Positions 39,460-49,512 of a stretch of 64,000 nt of DNA are shown piece by piece; the stretch's first letter is position 1, and each line of letters begins with the position of its first letter. The notes below the pieces were generated by a model. It did no database searches, was not told the DNA's origin, and was given only the letters and a program-made list of their open reading frames with translations. Source of the DNA: Microbacterium testaceum (GTDB lineage: Bacteria; Actinomycetota; Actinomycetes; Actinomycetales; Microbacteriaceae); the NCBI RefSeq assembly GCF_001476655.1, contig NZ_LDRT01000019.1, positions 16,791-80,790 of the forward strand, in the 5' to 3' direction. Position numbers and translations under genes: made by a program.

Positions 39460-39639
39460 CCCCCACGGCATATCCACCACGAACCGCGTCCGATCATTCT
39501 GGCGCGCGGTGGATCACACGTGAGCCCGACACGTCACGAATCGCAAGATGCGCGACATGACGGGGGAGACACGACCGCTGTCACCGTGCAGCACCCCGGA
39601 CGGCCCGAGAGGAACCGCCCGGCCAAACAAGGAGAGAAC

Positions 39640-40008
39640 GTGCCAACCATTCAGCAGTTGGTTCGCAAGGGCCGCTCGCCGAAGGTCTCGAAGACCAAGG
39701 CTCCCGCGCTGAAGTCGAACCCCCAGCAGGCCGGCGTGTGCACCCGCGTGTACACCACGACCCCCAAGAAGCCGAACTCGGCCATGCGCAAGGTCGCCCG
39801 CGTGAAGCTGCGCAACGGCACCGAGGTCACCGCCTACATCCCCGGCGAGGGCCACAACCTGCAGGAGCACTCGCTCGTGCTCGTCCGCGGTGGTCGCGTC
39901 AAGGACCTCCCCGGTGTCCGTTACAAGATCGTCCGCGGTGCGCTCGACACCCAGGCTGTCAAGAACCGTAAGCAGGCTCGTAGCCGCTACGGCGCGAAGA
40001 AGGGCTGA
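39640..40008 (+). CDS. rpsL: 30S ribosomal protein S12
   Basis: This 122-residue protein is S12 of the decoding centre. [11 protein letters not shown] at the start, [20 protein letters not shown], and [20 protein letters not shown] are invariant family blocks. The lysines linked to streptomycin resistance (in TTPKKPNSA and in the GGRVKDLPG segment) are wild-type. The GTG start at 39640 is preceded by AAGGAGAG; the open frame upstream is not coding. rpsG follows after five bases. Confidence 0.99.
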   Translation: MPTIQQLVRKGRSPKVSKTKAPALKSNPQQAGVCTRVYTTTPKKPNSAMRKVARVKLRNGTEVTAYIPGEGHNLQEHSLVLVRGGRVKDLPGVRYKIVRGALDTQAVKNRKQARSRYGAKKG

Positions 40009-40013
40009 GAACC

Positions 40014-40484
40014 ATGCCTCGTAAGGGTCCCGCCCCGAAGCGTCCCGTCGTCAACGACCCGGTGTACGGCGCTCCCGTCGTCACCCAGCTCGTCAACAAG
40101 ATCCTCGTCGACGGCAAGAAGTCCATCGCCGAGGCGATCGTGTACGACGCCCTCCGTGGCGTCGAGGCGAAGAACAGCCAGGACGCCGTCGCCACGCTCA
40201 AGAAGGCGCTCGACAACGTCCGTCCCACCCTCGAGGTCAAGAGCCGCCGCGTCGGTGGCTCGACCTACCAGGTTCCCGTCGAGGTCAAGCCGCACCGCGC
40301 GAACACCCTCGCGCTGCGCTGGCTCGTGAGCTACGCGAAGGGTCGTCGTGAGAAGACGATGACCGAGCGTCTGCAGAACGAGATCCTCGACGCCTCGAAC
40401 GGCCTCGGTGCCGCGGTCAAGCGCCGCGAAGACACCCACAAGATGGCCGAGTCGAACCGCGCCTTCGCGCACTACCGCTGGTAA
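40014..40484 (+). CDS. rpsG: 30S ribosomal protein S7
   Basis: This 156-residue protein is S7, which binds the 3' domain of 16S rRNA and starts head assembly. PRKGPAPKR, the [14 protein letters not shown] helix, [20 protein letters not shown] and RAFAHYRW at the C terminus are typical. It is the usual 156-residue length. It sits between rpsL and fusA, with a stem-loop after the stop. Confidence 0.99.
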   Translation: MPRKGPAPKRPVVNDPVYGAPVVTQLVNKILVDGKKSIAEAIVYDALRGVEAKNSQDAVATLKKALDNVRPTLEVKSRRVGGSTYQVPVEVKPHRANTLALRWLVSYAKGRREKTMTERLQNEILDASNGLGAAVKRREDTHKMAESNRAFAHYRW

Positions 40485-40490
40485 AACCCG

Positions 40491-40528
40491 CGGAGGGTCT
40501 GTGACCGAACCCGGTCGCGGACCCTCCG
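40491..40528 (+). terminator. Extended stem-loop between rpsG and fusA
   Basis: CGGAGGGTC at 40491-40499 pairs with GACCCTCCG at 40520-40528, and GACCG at 40503-40507 pairs with CGGTC at 40512-40516 inside it. In the middle of the operon it probably adjusts or protects the mRNA. Confidence 0.55.
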
Positions 40529-40570
40529 ATGGGCCCGGCATCAACCTCCCAACAGGTAAGGAAGACACCC

Positions 40571-42685
40571 GTGGCACAAGACGTGCTCACCGACCTGCAC
40601 AAGGTCCGCAACATCGGCATCATGGCCCACATCGATGCCGGCAAGACCACGACGACCGAGCGCATCCTGTTCTACACGGGCGTCAACCACAAGATCGGTG
40701 AGACGCACGATGGTGCGGCGACCACCGACTGGATGGAGCAGGAGCAGGAGCGTGGCATCACGATCACCTCCGCCGCCGTGACCTGCTTCTGGGAAAAGAA
40801 CCAGATCAACATCATCGACACCCCCGGTCACGTCGACTTCACGGTCGAGGTCGAGCGCTCGCTGCGCGTGCTCGACGGTGCCGTCGCCGTCTTCGACGGC
40901 AAGGAGGGCGTCGAGCCCCAGTCCGAGACCGTGTGGCGTCAGGCTGACAAGTACGACGTCCCCCGTATCTGCTTCGTCAACAAGATGGACAAGCTGGGCG
41001 CCGACTTCTACTTCACGGTCGACACCATCGTCAACCGCCTGAAGGCCAAGCCCCTGGTCATCCAGCTCCCGATCGGCGCCGAGAACGACTTCGTCGGCGT
41101 CGTCGACCTCGTGTACATGCGCGCTCTGGTCTGGCCCGGCGACGCCAAGGGTGATGTCACCATGGGCGCCAAGTACGAGATCCAGGAGATCCCGGCCGAC
41201 CTCGTCGAGAAGGCGCAGGAGTACCGCGAGAAGCTCCTCGAGACCGTCGCGGAGTCCGACGACGCGCTGCTCGAGAAGTACTTCGGCGGCGAAGAGCTCA
41301 CCCACGAGGAGATCAAGGGCGCCATCCGCAAGATGACGATCGCCAGCGAGGTCTACCCCGTGCTGTGCGGTTCGGCGTTCAAGAACCGCGGTGTGCAGCC
41401 CATGCTCGACGCCGTGGTCGACTACCTCCCCTCGCCCCTGGATGTGCCCGCCATCGAGGCGCACGACCCCAAGGACGAAGAGGTCGTCATCGAGCGCCAC
41501 GCCGACCGCGACGAGCCCTTCGCGGCCCTCGCGTTCAAGATCGTGACGCACCCGTTCTTCGGTCGCCTCACCTACATCCGCGTGTACTCGGGTCACCTCG
41601 ACTCCGGTGCCCAGGTCGTCAACGCGACCAAGGGCAAGAAGGAGCGCATCGGGAAGATCTTCCAGATGCACGCCAACAAGGAGATGCCGGTCGACTCGGT
41701 CACCGCCGGTCACATCTACGCCGTCATCGGCCTCAAGGACACCACCACCGGTGACACCCTGTGCGACCCGGCCAACCAGGTCGTCCTCGAGTCGATGACG
41801 TTCCCGGAGCCGGTCATCGAGGTCGCCATCGAGCCCAAGACCAAGGCCGACCAGGAGAAGCTGGGTGTCGCCATCCAGAAGCTCGCCGAAGAAGACCCGA
41901 CGTTCCGCGTCGAGCAGAACGCCGAGACCGGCCAGACCGTCATCAAGGGCATGGGCGAGCTCCACCTCGACATCCTGGTCGACCGCATGAAGCGCGAGTT
42001 CAAGGTCGAGGCCAACGTCGGAAAGCCCCAGGTGGCGTACCGCGAGACGATCCGCAAGTCGGTGGAGCGTCACGACTACACCCACAAGAAGCAGACCGGT
42101 GGTTCGGGTCAGTTCGCGAAGATCCAGTTCGCGATCGAGCCCCTCGAGGTCACGGCCGACAAGACCTACGAGTTCGAGAACAAGGTCACCGGTGGTCGCA
42201 TCCCGCGCGAGTACATCTCGCCGACCGACCAGGGCTTCCAGGACGCGATGAACGTCGGCGTGCTCGCGGGCTACCCCATGGTGGGTGTCAAGGCGATCCT
42301 CCTCGACGGTGCCTCGCACGACGTCGACTCGTCGGAAATGGCGTTCAAGATCGCAGGATCCATGGGCTTCAAGGAGGCCGTCCGCAAGGCGAACCCCACC
42401 ATCCTCGAGCCGATCATGGCCGTCGAGGTGCGTACTCCCGAGGAGTACATGGGCGACGTCATCGGCGACCTGAACTCGCGTCGTGGCCAGATCCAGTCGA
42501 TGGAAGACGCCGCCGGCGTCAAGGTCGTCCGGGCCAACGTCCCGCTGTCCGAGATGTTCGGCTACATCGGTGACCTGCGCTCGAAGACCTCGGGTCGCGC
42601 CGTCTACTCGATGGAGTTCGACAGCTACGCCGACGTCCCGAAGGCCGTGGCCGACGAGATCATCCAGAAGAACAAGGGCGAGTAA
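40571..42685 (+). CDS. fusA: Elongation factor G
   Basis: This 704-residue GTPase drives ribosomal translocation. The P-loop [19 protein letters not shown] is near residue 20, [12 protein letters not shown] is switch [10 protein letters not shown] is the G3 motif and NKMDKLGAD is G4. Domain IV is seen in [20 protein letters not shown]. The GTG at 40571 has AAGGAAG upstream; a frame starting earlier at 40529 is not supported. It is the third gene of the str operon. Confidence 0.99.
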   Translation: MAQDVLTDLHKVRNIGIMAHIDAGKTTTTERILFYTGVNHKIGETHDGAATTDWMEQEQERGITITSAAVTCFWEKNQINIIDTPGHVDFTVEVERSLRVLDGAVAVFDGKEGVEPQSETVWRQADKYDVPRICFVNKMDKLGADFYFTVDTIVNRLKAKPLVIQLPIGAENDFVGVVDLVYMRALVWPGDAKGDVTMGAKYEIQEIPADLVEKAQEYREKLLETVAESDDALLEKYFGGEELTHEEIKGAIRKMTIASEVYPVLCGSAFKNRGVQPMLDAVVDYLPSPLDVPAIEAHDPKDEEVVIERHADRDEPFAALAFKIVTHPFFGRLTYIRVYSGHLDSGAQVVNATKGKKERIGKIFQMHANKEMPVDSVTAGHIYAVIGLKDTTTGDTLCDPANQVVLESMTFPEPVIEVAIEPKTKADQEKLGVAIQKLAEEDPTFRVEQNAETGQTVIKGMGELHLDILVDRMKREFKVEANVGKPQVAYRETIRKSVERHDYTHKKQTGGSGQFAKIQFAIEPLEVTADKTYEFENKVTGGRIPREYISPTDQGFQDAMNVGVLAGYPMVGVKAILLDGASHDVDSSEMAFKIAGSMGFKEAVRKANPTILEPIMAVEVRTPEEYMGDVIGDLNSRRGQIQSMEDAAGVKVVRANVPLSEMFGYIGDLRSKTSGRAVYSMEFDSYADVPKAVADEIIQKNKGE

Positions 42686-42696
42686 AACCGCCCTTC

Positions 42697-42738
42697 GGAT
42701 GCCGGGAACCAGGGTTCCTGCTCGGGTTCCCGGCATCC
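42697..42738 (+). terminator. Stem-loop between fusA and tuf
   Basis: Perfect 14-base arms GGATGCCGGGAACC (42697-42710) and its complement (42725-42738) enclose a 14-base loop, 11 bases after the fusA stop. tuf has about 105 further bases upstream and a weak TAGTAA -10-like sequence at 42762-42767, so tuf may have its own promoter. Confidence 0.7.
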
Positions 42739-42844
42739 ACTCAAACTCAATACCGACTCTCTAGTAACCTGAGAACCATCCCCGTGGAGAACCGGTCGCA
42801 ATCCAGCGCCCGGGACTTCGCAACTACGTCCTGAGGAGGACCCA

Positions 42845-44038
42845 GTGGCTAAGGCCAAGTTCGAGCGGACCAAGCCGCACGTGAACATCGGAACGATCGG
42901 TCACGTCGACCACGGCAAGACCACGCTCACCGCTGCCATCTCGAAGGTGCTCGCCGACAAGTTCCCGTCGGCCACCAACGTCCAGCGTGACTTCGCGTCG
43001 ATCGACTCGGCGCCGGAAGAGCGTCAGCGCGGTATCACCATCAACATCTCGCACGTCGAGTACGAGACCCCCAAGCGTCACTACGCTCACGTCGACGCGC
43101 CCGGCCACGCCGACTACATCAAGAACATGATCACCGGTGCCGCTCAGATGGACGGCGCGATCCTCGTGGTCGCCGCCACCGACGGCCCGATGGCTCAGAC
43201 CCGTGAGCACGTTCTGCTCGCCAAGCAGGTCGGCGTGCCCTACCTGCTCGTCGCGCTGAACAAGAGCGACATGGTCGACGACGAGGAGATCCTGGAGCTC
43301 GTCGAGCTCGAGGTTCGCGAGCTGCTGTCGTCGCAGGACTTCGATGGCGACAACGCCCCCGTCGTCCGCGTCTCGGGCCTCAAGGCTCTCGAGGGTGACG
43401 AGCAGTGGGTCAACTCGATCGTCGAGCTCATGGAGGCCGTCGACGAGTCGATCCCCGACCCGGTGCGCGACAAGGACAAGCCGTTCCTCATGCCCATCGA
43501 GGACGTCTTCACCATCACCGGCCGTGGCACGGTCGTCACGGGCCGCGCCGAGCGCGGTACCCTCGCGATCAACTCCGAGGTCGAGATCGTCGGCATCCGC
43601 CCGACGCAGAAGACCACGGTCACGGGTATCGAGATGTTCCACAAGCAGCTCGACGAGGCCTGGGCCGGCGAGAACTGTGGTCTGCTCCTCCGCGGCACCA
43701 AGCGTGACGACGTCGAGCGCGGTCAGGTCGTCGTGAAGCCCGGTTCGGTCACCCCGCACACCAACTTCGAGGGCACGGCGTACATCCTGTCCAAGGAAGA
43801 GGGCGGCCGCCACAACCCGTTCTTCACGAACTACCGCCCGCAGTTCTACTTCCGCACCACCGACGTGACCGGCGTCATCACGCTGCCCGAGGGCACCGAG
43901 ATGGTCATGCCCGGTGACACCACCGAGATGTCGGTCGAGCTCATCCAGCCGATCGCCATGGAAGAGGGCCTCGGCTACGCGATCCGTGAGGGTGGCCGCA
44001 CCGTCGGCGCCGGCACGGTCACGAAGATCCTCAAGTAA
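42845..44038 (+). CDS. tuf: Elongation factor Tu
   Basis: This 397-residue GTPase delivers aminoacyl-t[13 protein letters not shown] is the P-loop (residues ~19-28), [14 protein letters not shown] is switch [21 protein letters not shown] is the G3 region, and [10 protein letters not shown] is G4. The C-terminal domain keeps [13 protein letters not shown] and [19 protein letters not shown] start with AGGAGGA upstream, the strongest ribosome site in the window. A strong terminator follows. Confidence 0.99.
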   Translation: MAKAKFERTKPHVNIGTIGHVDHGKTTLTAAISKVLADKFPSATNVQRDFASIDSAPEERQRGITINISHVEYETPKRHYAHVDAPGHADYIKNMITGAAQMDGAILVVAATDGPMAQTREHVLLAKQVGVPYLLVALNKSDMVDDEEILELVELEVRELLSSQDFDGDNAPVVRVSGLKALEGDEQWVNSIVELMEAVDESIPDPVRDKDKPFLMPIEDVFTITGRGTVVTGRAERGTLAINSEVEIVGIRPTQKTTVTGIEMFHKQLDEAWAGENCGLLLRGTKRDDVERGQVVVKPGSVTPHTNFEGTAYILSKEEGGRHNPFFTNYRPQFYFRTTDVTGVITLPEGTEMVMPGDTTEMSVELIQPIAMEEGLGYAIREGGRTVGAGTVTKILK

Positions 44039-44060
44039 GTCTTTCCAGACTTCACTCGGC

Positions 44061-44088
44061 AAGGGCCGGGCCTTCGGGCCCGGCCCTT
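44061..44088 (+). terminator. tuf terminator
   Basis: AAGGGCCGGGCC at 44061-44072 pairs perfectly with GGCCCGGCCCTT at 44077-44088 around a TTCG loop, a very stable hairpin 22 bases after the stop. Confidence 0.88.
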
Positions 44089-44254
44089 CGTCGTTCCCGG
44101 ATGCCGGTGCTTCACGTCGCTGCCGGACGCTGCGCCGGATGCCAGGGTCCCGGGCCGCCGTGAGAAGCGCACGTCGCACGGCTTCGGCACCCGACCCAGA
44201 CGGCGGTCTGGGGGAGCCGATGCCCGGGAAGTGGGGCCGACCGGGTGAAACCCG

Positions 44255-44260
44255 TAAGCT
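44255..44260 (+). promoter_or_regulatory. -10-like hexamer of a probable leaderless promoter
   Basis: TAAGCT ends exactly 6 bases before the GTG at 44267. No clear -35 and no ribosome site (GAACGG spacer) were seen. Confidence 0.45.
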
Positions 44261-44266
44261 GAACGG

Positions 44267-45106
44267 GTGAGTGACACCCCCTTCGAGCCGAGCCGGCGCT
44301 CCCGTCGCGAGGCCCGAGCGGCCGTCGACAGCCCCACCCCCGAGCAGACGTTCCGCCTCGACGACGAGACCGAACCGGATAAGGAGCCCCGCCCGTCCCG
44401 GTCCGCCGCCGACACGGACCCCGCGCCGCGCCCCTCCCCGCGCGCGTCGAACGGCTTCTTCGGCACCTGGAAGCCGCTCGTGGCCGCCGCGGCCGCCATC
44501 GTCGTCGCCGTCATCGTCGGGCTGATCGTGACGGTGGCTTTCAACGGCGCCGCCGGGCGGAGCATCGGCAGTGTCCTGGCATCCGTCGTCGTCGGCGGCA
44601 CCGGAATCGGCCTGATGGCGCGCACCCGGCCGGCGGGCTTCTTCCGCGTCAACGGACTCGACGTCCTGTGGGGCCTGATCCTCGGAGCGGTGATGCCGTT
44701 CATCGCGGGGATCGGCGCGGTCTCGCGGGGGTGGCCGGCGTTCGAGGCGCTGTCGCTGCGCTGGCTGGTCCTCGGCGTCGCCGCGCCGTTCGTCATCGTG
44801 CTGATGCTGACCTTCTTCGCGATCGGGTTCGTCTACCCGGCGGCTCTGTCCTACACGTCGACGCGTTTCACACCGACGGTCGCCCGGATCGTGTCCGGTG
44901 CCGTCTCCGCGGTCGCCTTCGCGATCATTCCGATCGTGTTCGCCGGAAACGTGTCGGGTATGCCGTTCGCGCTTCCGGTGGGGCTGGGGATCGCGGCATC
45001 CGTCTTCGTCGCTCTGTCCCGCCGCTTCTGGGGACCCCTGCTCATGGGGCTGGTCTTCACGGGCGTGTGGGTCATGCTCGCGATCGCGGGCTACATCCTG
45101 GCCTGA
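44267..45106 (+). CDS. Polytopic membrane protein, unknown function
   Basis: This 279-residue protein has a charged, Pro-rich cytoplasmic N terminus (~62 residues). About seven membrane helices follow, starting at WKPLVAAAAAIVVAVIVGLI. No transport or enzyme motif is recognised. The GTG start fits the TAAGCT hexamer geometry. It sits alone after tuf and converges on the flippase gene with a 24-base gap. Confidence 0.78.
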   Translation: MSDTPFEPSRRSRREARAAVDSPTPEQTFRLDDETEPDKEPRPSRSAADTDPAPRPSPRASNGFFGTWKPLVAAAAAIVVAVIVGLIVTVAFNGAAGRSIGSVLASVVVGGTGIGLMARTRPAGFFRVNGLDVLWGLILGAVMPFIAGIGAVSRGWPAFEALSLRWLVLGVAAPFVIVLMLTFFAIGFVYPAALSYTSTRFTPTVARIVSGAVSAVAFAIIPIVFAGNVSGMPFALPVGLGIAASVFVALSRRFWGPLLMGLVFTGVWVMLAIAGYILA

Positions 45107-45130
45107 CGCTCCCCCCGCGCGAGGCGATGC

Positions 45131-46360
45131 TCAGCGCCCGCGGAGGATCCGGAGCGCGGCGGCGGTGAAGACGCCCAGGACAGCGAGCTGAACGACGGCG
45201 ACGCCGCCCGCCGCCCCCGCGACGCCGAGAAGCGACGCACCGACGAGCACCGCGGGCACGACGAGGAGCGCGCCCACGCAGACGGCGGCGAGGTACGCGC
45301 CGTCACGACCGGAGGGCAGCACGACGCACATGCCGAGCGCGGTCGCGAGCGTCATGGCGGCGAGGGCCACACCCCCGAAGAGGGCGGTGAGGGACGTGAT
45401 CTCGAAGCCGGGACCCAGCACCACGGGGGTCGCCCACGGGACGACGAGGGCGAAGCCGGTGCCGAGGGCGACGGCGAGCAGGACATGGAGTCCGACGGCG
45501 CGGCGCATGCGTCGCAGCCCCGCATCGCCGGGGGCCGACGAGACCCAGCCCTGGAAGGAGCCGGTGATCATGTACACGCCGATGTATCCGTACTTGAGGA
45601 CGCGATCGAACGGCGCGAAGCCGATGGCGGCCGGCGAGGTGGCGACGCCGAGTGTCGAGAGGGGAGCGGTCTCGGAGAACGTGAGGAGACCGGCGGCGAG
45701 GGCCGTGCGCCACCCGCCCCGGTAGGCGCCGCGGGCGTCTGTGAGAGCGGCGCGCACGGAGAATCGCTCGCGGAGACCGATGAACCACGTCGCGGTGACG
45801 AACGCGGCGAGCGTGCCGACGAGCAGGATCGTGGGGTACAGCAGAGGGGTGGCGGTGAGAAGCGCGGCGAGGGCTCCGACGAGGTTGAGCACGATGCGGG
45901 GGACGGCGTCGAAGACGAGCGACAGAAGAGGACGCCCGACCCCCACCGCGTACCAGCTGAGCGACAGGCCCTGCAGAGCGAAGGCGAGAGCGGAGACGAT
46001 CGCGAGCGCGTGATCGTCGGCATGGCTCGCCAGAGCCGCGACCAGGGCGACGGCGGGCAGGACCACGATGCTGTTGGCCCCGCGGACGACGATACTCGCG
46101 CGGAAGACGCGCGCGGGGTGTGCGGAGCGCGCCGCTTCGACCGGGCCGCGGACGGCCCAGCCGAAGGTGATGATGGTGGCGGCCAGCGTGCCGAGGGCTT
46201 GGCCGATCGCGATCTCGGCGAAGCCGTCGGGGCCTGCGGCGCGCGTGATGAGCGGCAGGGCGATGAGCGGGGAGATGGCCGAGAGCGCGGAGACGGCGGT
46301 CAACAGCGCGACGCTGCGCGCCCGGTGCGGCCGCGACGGCTCAGCGGACTCGGAGGTCAC
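45131..46360 (-). CDS. Wzx-like polysaccharide flippase (MATE/MOP superfamily)
   Basis: This 409-residue protein has about twelve membrane helices in the style of O-antigen and exopolysaccharide flippases: VALLTAVSALSAISPLIALP at the N terminus, then a RAAGPDGFAEIAIGQALGTL loop like the 'G...fG.......l' motif of that family. It should move lipid-linked repeat units across the membrane. It is the last gene of a four-gene minus-strand operon and its start overlaps the O-antigen-ligase-like gene by 20 bases. Confidence 0.82.
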   Translation of the reverse strand: MTSESAEPSRPHRARSVALLTAVSALSAISPLIALPLITRAAGPDGFAEIAIGQALGTLAATIITFGWAVRGPVEAARSAHPARVFRASIVVRGANSIVVLPAVALVAALASHADDHALAIVSALAFALQGLSLSWYAVGVGRPLLSLVFDAVPRIVLNLVGALAALLTATPLLYPTILLVGTLAAFVTATWFIGLRERFSVRAALTDARGAYRGGWRTALAAGLLTFSETAPLSTLGVATSPAAIGFAPFDRVLKYGYIGVYMITGSFQGWVSSAPGDAGLRRMRRAVGLHVLLAVALGTGFALVVPWATPVVLGPGFEITSLTALFGGVALAAMTLATALGMCVVLPSGRDGAYLAAVCVGALLVVPAVLVGASLLGVAGAAGGVAVVQLAVLGVFTAAALRILRGR

Positions 46361-47723
46361 GCTCGTCCTCGGTGAGGGGCCGCAGGAGCACCGCGATGAG
46401 GATCCAGGTGATCGCGAACCAGAACATGCTCGTCAACGTCGCGGAGAGCAGGTAGGACGCGAGCAGGCCCGCGGCCACGGGCTTTCGTTCGCGCGGGACG
46501 AAGACGAAGACCGCGACGAACAGGAGGATCAGCAGCCCGAGGCCGAGGATCCCTCCGTCGTAGAGCACCTGAACGGGCAGCATGATGATGTGCCCGCTGA
46601 TCCCTGGCGTGCCGGGCTGTTCGTGGCGCAGTCCGAACGTGTTCGTCCCGTTGCCCAGCCACAGGTTGATCCCCTTCATCTCCTGCGCGGCGAGGCCCGC
46701 GACTTCGAGGCGGAAGGCGATCGTCCCGCCGACGAAGTCGACGTCGCCGATCTTGTTCTGCTGCTCCGGGTTCGTCGGGTCGGGTTCGCGCGTCGGTGCC
46801 GGCGTGGGCGTGCCCCCCGTCGCGGTCGAGGCGACGGATGCCGAGGGGCTGGCCGTCGCGGGAAGGGTGCGGTCGGCGGGCGCCGTGCCGCCCATCGCGG
46901 CGATGACACCGTAGGTGACGACCAGGGTGGCGACGAGGACCCCGGCCGGGAGGACGCGAGCGAAGCGTTCACGCCACGATGAGCGCAGCGAGAAGACGGT
47001 GAACAGCGCGAAGACGCCGAGGCCCAGAATGAGGCTGAACACGGCGGTGCGGGTCTGCGAGGCGACCAGCCCCAACGGCACCGCCACCGCGACGGCGGCG
47101 ACCTCCCACCGCCCGATGCCCCGCCGTGTGATCGTCAGCAGCGTCCAGAAGATGAGGATCGAGGCGTAGATGTTCGCCTCGATCGCGGTGACCCGAGCGA
47201 CGTACACCTCGTACAGGTAGTCGAAATCGGTCCCGAGGGCGATCTGACCGCGCGTGAGGTTCGCCACGGCATAGGCCGCGAAACCGACGAGAGCCCAGGG
47301 GGCCACCGAGATACGCCCGAGCCGCGCGGCGAACTCGGCCCCCTCGGCCACCGCCATCATCGACACCAGGAGCAGCAGGTCGATGACCAGCCAGATCAGG
47401 ATCGAGGCGCTCCACGTGAGGCTCGGGGAGAAGAGCAGAGTGGTGACGACATTCCATGCGACGAAGGCCGCGTACACGAGCGGGACGGGATGCCGCAGCG
47501 CACGGAGGAACGCTCCCCGCAGGACAGGGTGCACGAGCATCCAGCCGGCCAGGAGCAGGGGGACGACCTGTTCCACCCGCACCCGGAACCCGATGATCTC
47601 GGCGTCGTAACGGCCGAGGAACGAACTCACCACGACCGCGGCGATCAGCGCGAGCGTGATCAGGCGCGTCCGTGCCGTGAGGCTCGGCCGCGCGTAGGCC
47701 GTGGAGGCGGAGAAGAGGCTCAC
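46341..47723 (-). CDS. O-antigen ligase/polymerase-like membrane protein
   Basis: This 460-residue protein has ten or more membrane helices with a large extracytoplasmic loop (~275-370) rich in Thr/Pro (TPTPAPTREPDPTNPEQ). The GLRHEQPG and WLGNGTNTFG segments flank this loop, as in WaaL/Wzy proteins, where the loop carries the active site. It probably polymerises or transfers the repeat unit moved by the flippase. GTG start at 47723 overlaps the glycosyltransferase stop (GTGA). Confidence 0.8.
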   Translation of the reverse strand: MSLFSASTAYARPSLTARTRLITLALIAAVVVSSFLGRYDAEIIGFRVRVEQVVPLLLAGWMLVHPVLRGAFLRALRHPVPLVYAAFVAWNVVTTLLFSPSLTWSASILIWLVIDLLLLVSMMAVAEGAEFAARLGRISVAPWALVGFAAYAVANLTRGQIALGTDFDYLYEVYVARVTAIEANIYASILIFWTLLTITRRGIGRWEVAAVAVAVPLGLVASQTRTAVFSLILGLGVFALFTVFSLRSSWRERFARVLPAGVLVATLVVTYGVIAAMGGTAPADRTLPATASPSASVASTATGGTPTPAPTREPDPTNPEQQNKIGDVDFVGGTIAFRLEVAGLAAQEMKGINLWLGNGTNTFGLRHEQPGTPGISGHIIMLPVQVLYDGGILGLGLLILLFVAVFVFVPRERKPVAAGLLASYLLSATLTSMFWFAITWILIAVLLRPLTEDERDLRVR

Positions 47724-48814
47724 GATCGGGGCACCAGGTCCCAGAGCTCGGCGCGGATGCGTCGGTCGAAGGTGTCCCTGGCGAAGAGCCGGTCGAAGCG
47801 TTCGCGTGCGGCGGCGGCGGCGGCGCGGATCGTGTCCTCGTCGAGCGCGTCGAGGGCCTGTGCCCACGCGTCGGCGTTGCCGGGGGGCACCAGCAGGGGG
47901 CTGTCGCCGACGATCTCGCGAAGGCCCCCGGAATCGCTCACGAGCAAGGCCCGACCCGCGCCGAGGGCTTCGATCGCGATCGTCGGCAGCGGGTCGGGCA
48001 GAACGCTCGGAACGACCACGACGTGAGCCGCGTCGAGGTGCGCGCGGACGTCGGCGGTCCTGCCGATGACGTCGATCTGCGCGCGCCGGGGCGACGCCTC
48101 GACGAGGGCGCGCACGTCGACGGCTTCGCCGATGGGCGGGGCATCGCCGAGAATCTCGAGACGAAGGTCGGTGCGCGTCATCCGGTTCCAGGCATCCAGG
48201 AAGACCCGGTGGCCCTTCCACGCGTTCCAGCGGCTGGCGATGACGACCCGGATGCCGTCGGCGAACGAGGGGAGCTCGGTCGGGGGTGCGTTGTCGAAAC
48301 CGTTGTGGACGACGGTCGTGCGTCCGCGAAGGTGGGACGGAAGGGCTCGCGCCACGGCCGAGCTGACGGCGATGATGTGGTGCGCGTAGCGGAGGAAGGG
48401 GATCACCGGGCGCGAACTCGTCCCGATGTGCTCGTGAAGATGCAGCACCACGCGCGCGCCCGAGAGCCGTGCCGGCGGTGCCGTCAGCGCGGCGGCGGCG
48501 GTGTTGACGTAGACCAGCGCGGGGCGCGCCGCGATGAGGCGCATTCCCGTCCGCAGAGCACGGCCGGCCAGCCCGAGAAGACGCGACGGACGCAGGTAGG
48601 CGCGACGCATGATCGGGAGGGGGAGATGGCGAACCCGGATGCCCTGCTCGGTGAGCCGGCGTGAGAGCTCGCGTTCCGGGTAGTCGATGTCTGTGGGCAG
48701 CCAGACCTCGAGGTCGAGATCGTCGGGGACCGTGCGGAGCACCTCGAGGAGGACCCGGTCCGCCCCGTACATCTCATCGGAGGGGTGCACCACGATCGCT
48801 CGGCGACGGCTCAT
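47720..48814 (-). CDS. Glycosyltransferase family 4
   Basis: This 364-residue GT-B enzyme acts in polysaccharide assembly. The N-terminal half has AIVVHPSDEMYGADRVLLEV, a typical GT4 'GG/GA..' acceptor loop. The donor half has VVHNGFD, IASRWNAWKGHRVFLDAWNR and the E-x7-E-like LPTIAIEALGAGRALLVSD. ATG at 48814 lies in an ATGA overlap with the acyltransferase gene. The sugar is not predictable. Confidence 0.9.
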   Translation of the reverse strand: MSRRRAIVVHPSDEMYGADRVLLEVLRTVPDDLDLEVWLPTDIDYPERELSRRLTEQGIRVRHLPLPIMRRAYLRPSRLLGLAGRALRTGMRLIAARPALVYVNTAAAALTAPPARLSGARVVLHLHEHIGTSSRPVIPFLRYAHHIIAVSSAVARALPSHLRGRTTVVHNGFDNAPPTELPSFADGIRVVIASRWNAWKGHRVFLDAWNRMTRTDLRLEILGDAPPIGEAVDVRALVEASPRRAQIDVIGRTADVRAHLDAAHVVVVPSVLPDPLPTIAIEALGAGRALLVSDSGGLREIVGDSPLLVPPGNADAWAQALDALDEDTIRAAAAAARERFDRLFARDTFDRRIRAELWDLVPRS

Positions 48815-49512
48815 GAGGTGACCCTCTTCTTGAGCTCGCGAGCCGGGATGCCGCCGTAGACGGCTCCCGCCGGTACATCGCGCGTCACCACCGCACCGGC
48901 AGCGATCACCGCACCGTCGCCGACGGTCACTCCGGAGGTGATCGTGACCCCGCTGGCGATCCAGCACCCGGAGCCGATCGTGATCGGCGCCCACTCCACG
49001 CCCTGCGACTTCACGTCGCGCGACGGGTCGCTCATCACGTGGTCCTCCGCGAAGAGGCGGACGCCGGGACCGAGCATCGTCTTCTCCCCGATCGTGACGC
49101 CACCGGAGCACCCGATGTAGCAGCCGGGCGAGAGGCTACTGCCGTCTCCCATGACGAGTCCGACCCCGATCGCGCGCGAGTAGTAGCTGCTGGGGCGGAT
49201 CAGGGTCCCGGTGCCGATCGAGACGCGATCGCCGAAGCGGATGCCGTCCCGGCTCAGGCCCTGGATCTCGGCGAAGTCCTCCACGATGAGATCTGCACCC
49301 GCGTGCACGAGGTGGGCATTACGGACACGGACGCCGCGCCCGATGAGAGGGAGGCCGCGAGCGGACCCCAATCGTGGCCGGAGAATCGCGCCACGCAGCG
49401 CCATGGGACCGACCTTCGCCGCGAGCTGTGTGCTGACGATCCGCCACCGATCGCTGCCGACTTCGCGCAGTCGCTCGCGCTGTTCGCCGACGATCTTGTG
49501 CAGAATTCCCAT
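48811..49512 (-). CDS. Acyltransferase, left-handed beta-helix (LbetaH) type
   Basis: This 233-residue protein has hexapeptide repeats of the LbetaH fold from about residue 60 on: VRVRNAHLVHAGADLIVEDF, IRFGDRVSIGTGTLI, VTIGEKTMLGPGVRLFAEDH and WAPITIGSGCWIASGVTITS. Near the C terminus is the NodL/maa-type end, AGAVVTRDVPAGAVYGGIPA. It probably O-acetylates the sugar made by the neighbours. It is the first gene of the operon, and a perfect hairpin lies 54-86 bases upstream. Confidence 0.9.
   Translation of the reverse strand: MGILHKIVGEQRERLREVGSDRWRIVSTQLAAKVGPMALRGAILRPRLGSARGLPLIGRGVRVRNAHLVHAGADLIVEDFAEIQGLSRDGIRFGDRVSIGTGTLIRPSSYYSRAIGVGLVMGDGSSLSPGCYIGCSGGVTIGEKTMLGPGVRLFAEDHVMSDPSRDVKSQGVEWAPITIGSGCWIASGVTITSGVTVGDGAVIAAGAVVTRDVPAGAVYGGIPARELKKRVTS

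Larger units (their letters stand above)
39279..39639 (+). other. 361-base gap before rpsL: promoter and long leader
   Basis: This gap holds the str promoter (39330-39359), a leader of about 275 bases and one small perfect hairpin. No ORF with a credible ribosome site was seen. Confidence 0.6.

Noticed and set aside
39760..39930. Possible streptomycin-resistance change in rpsL
   Set aside because: Both key lysines are present.
42739..42767. Strong tuf promoter
   Set aside because: Only a weak TAGTAA with no recognisable -35 was seen, so it is mentioned but not listed as a promoter.
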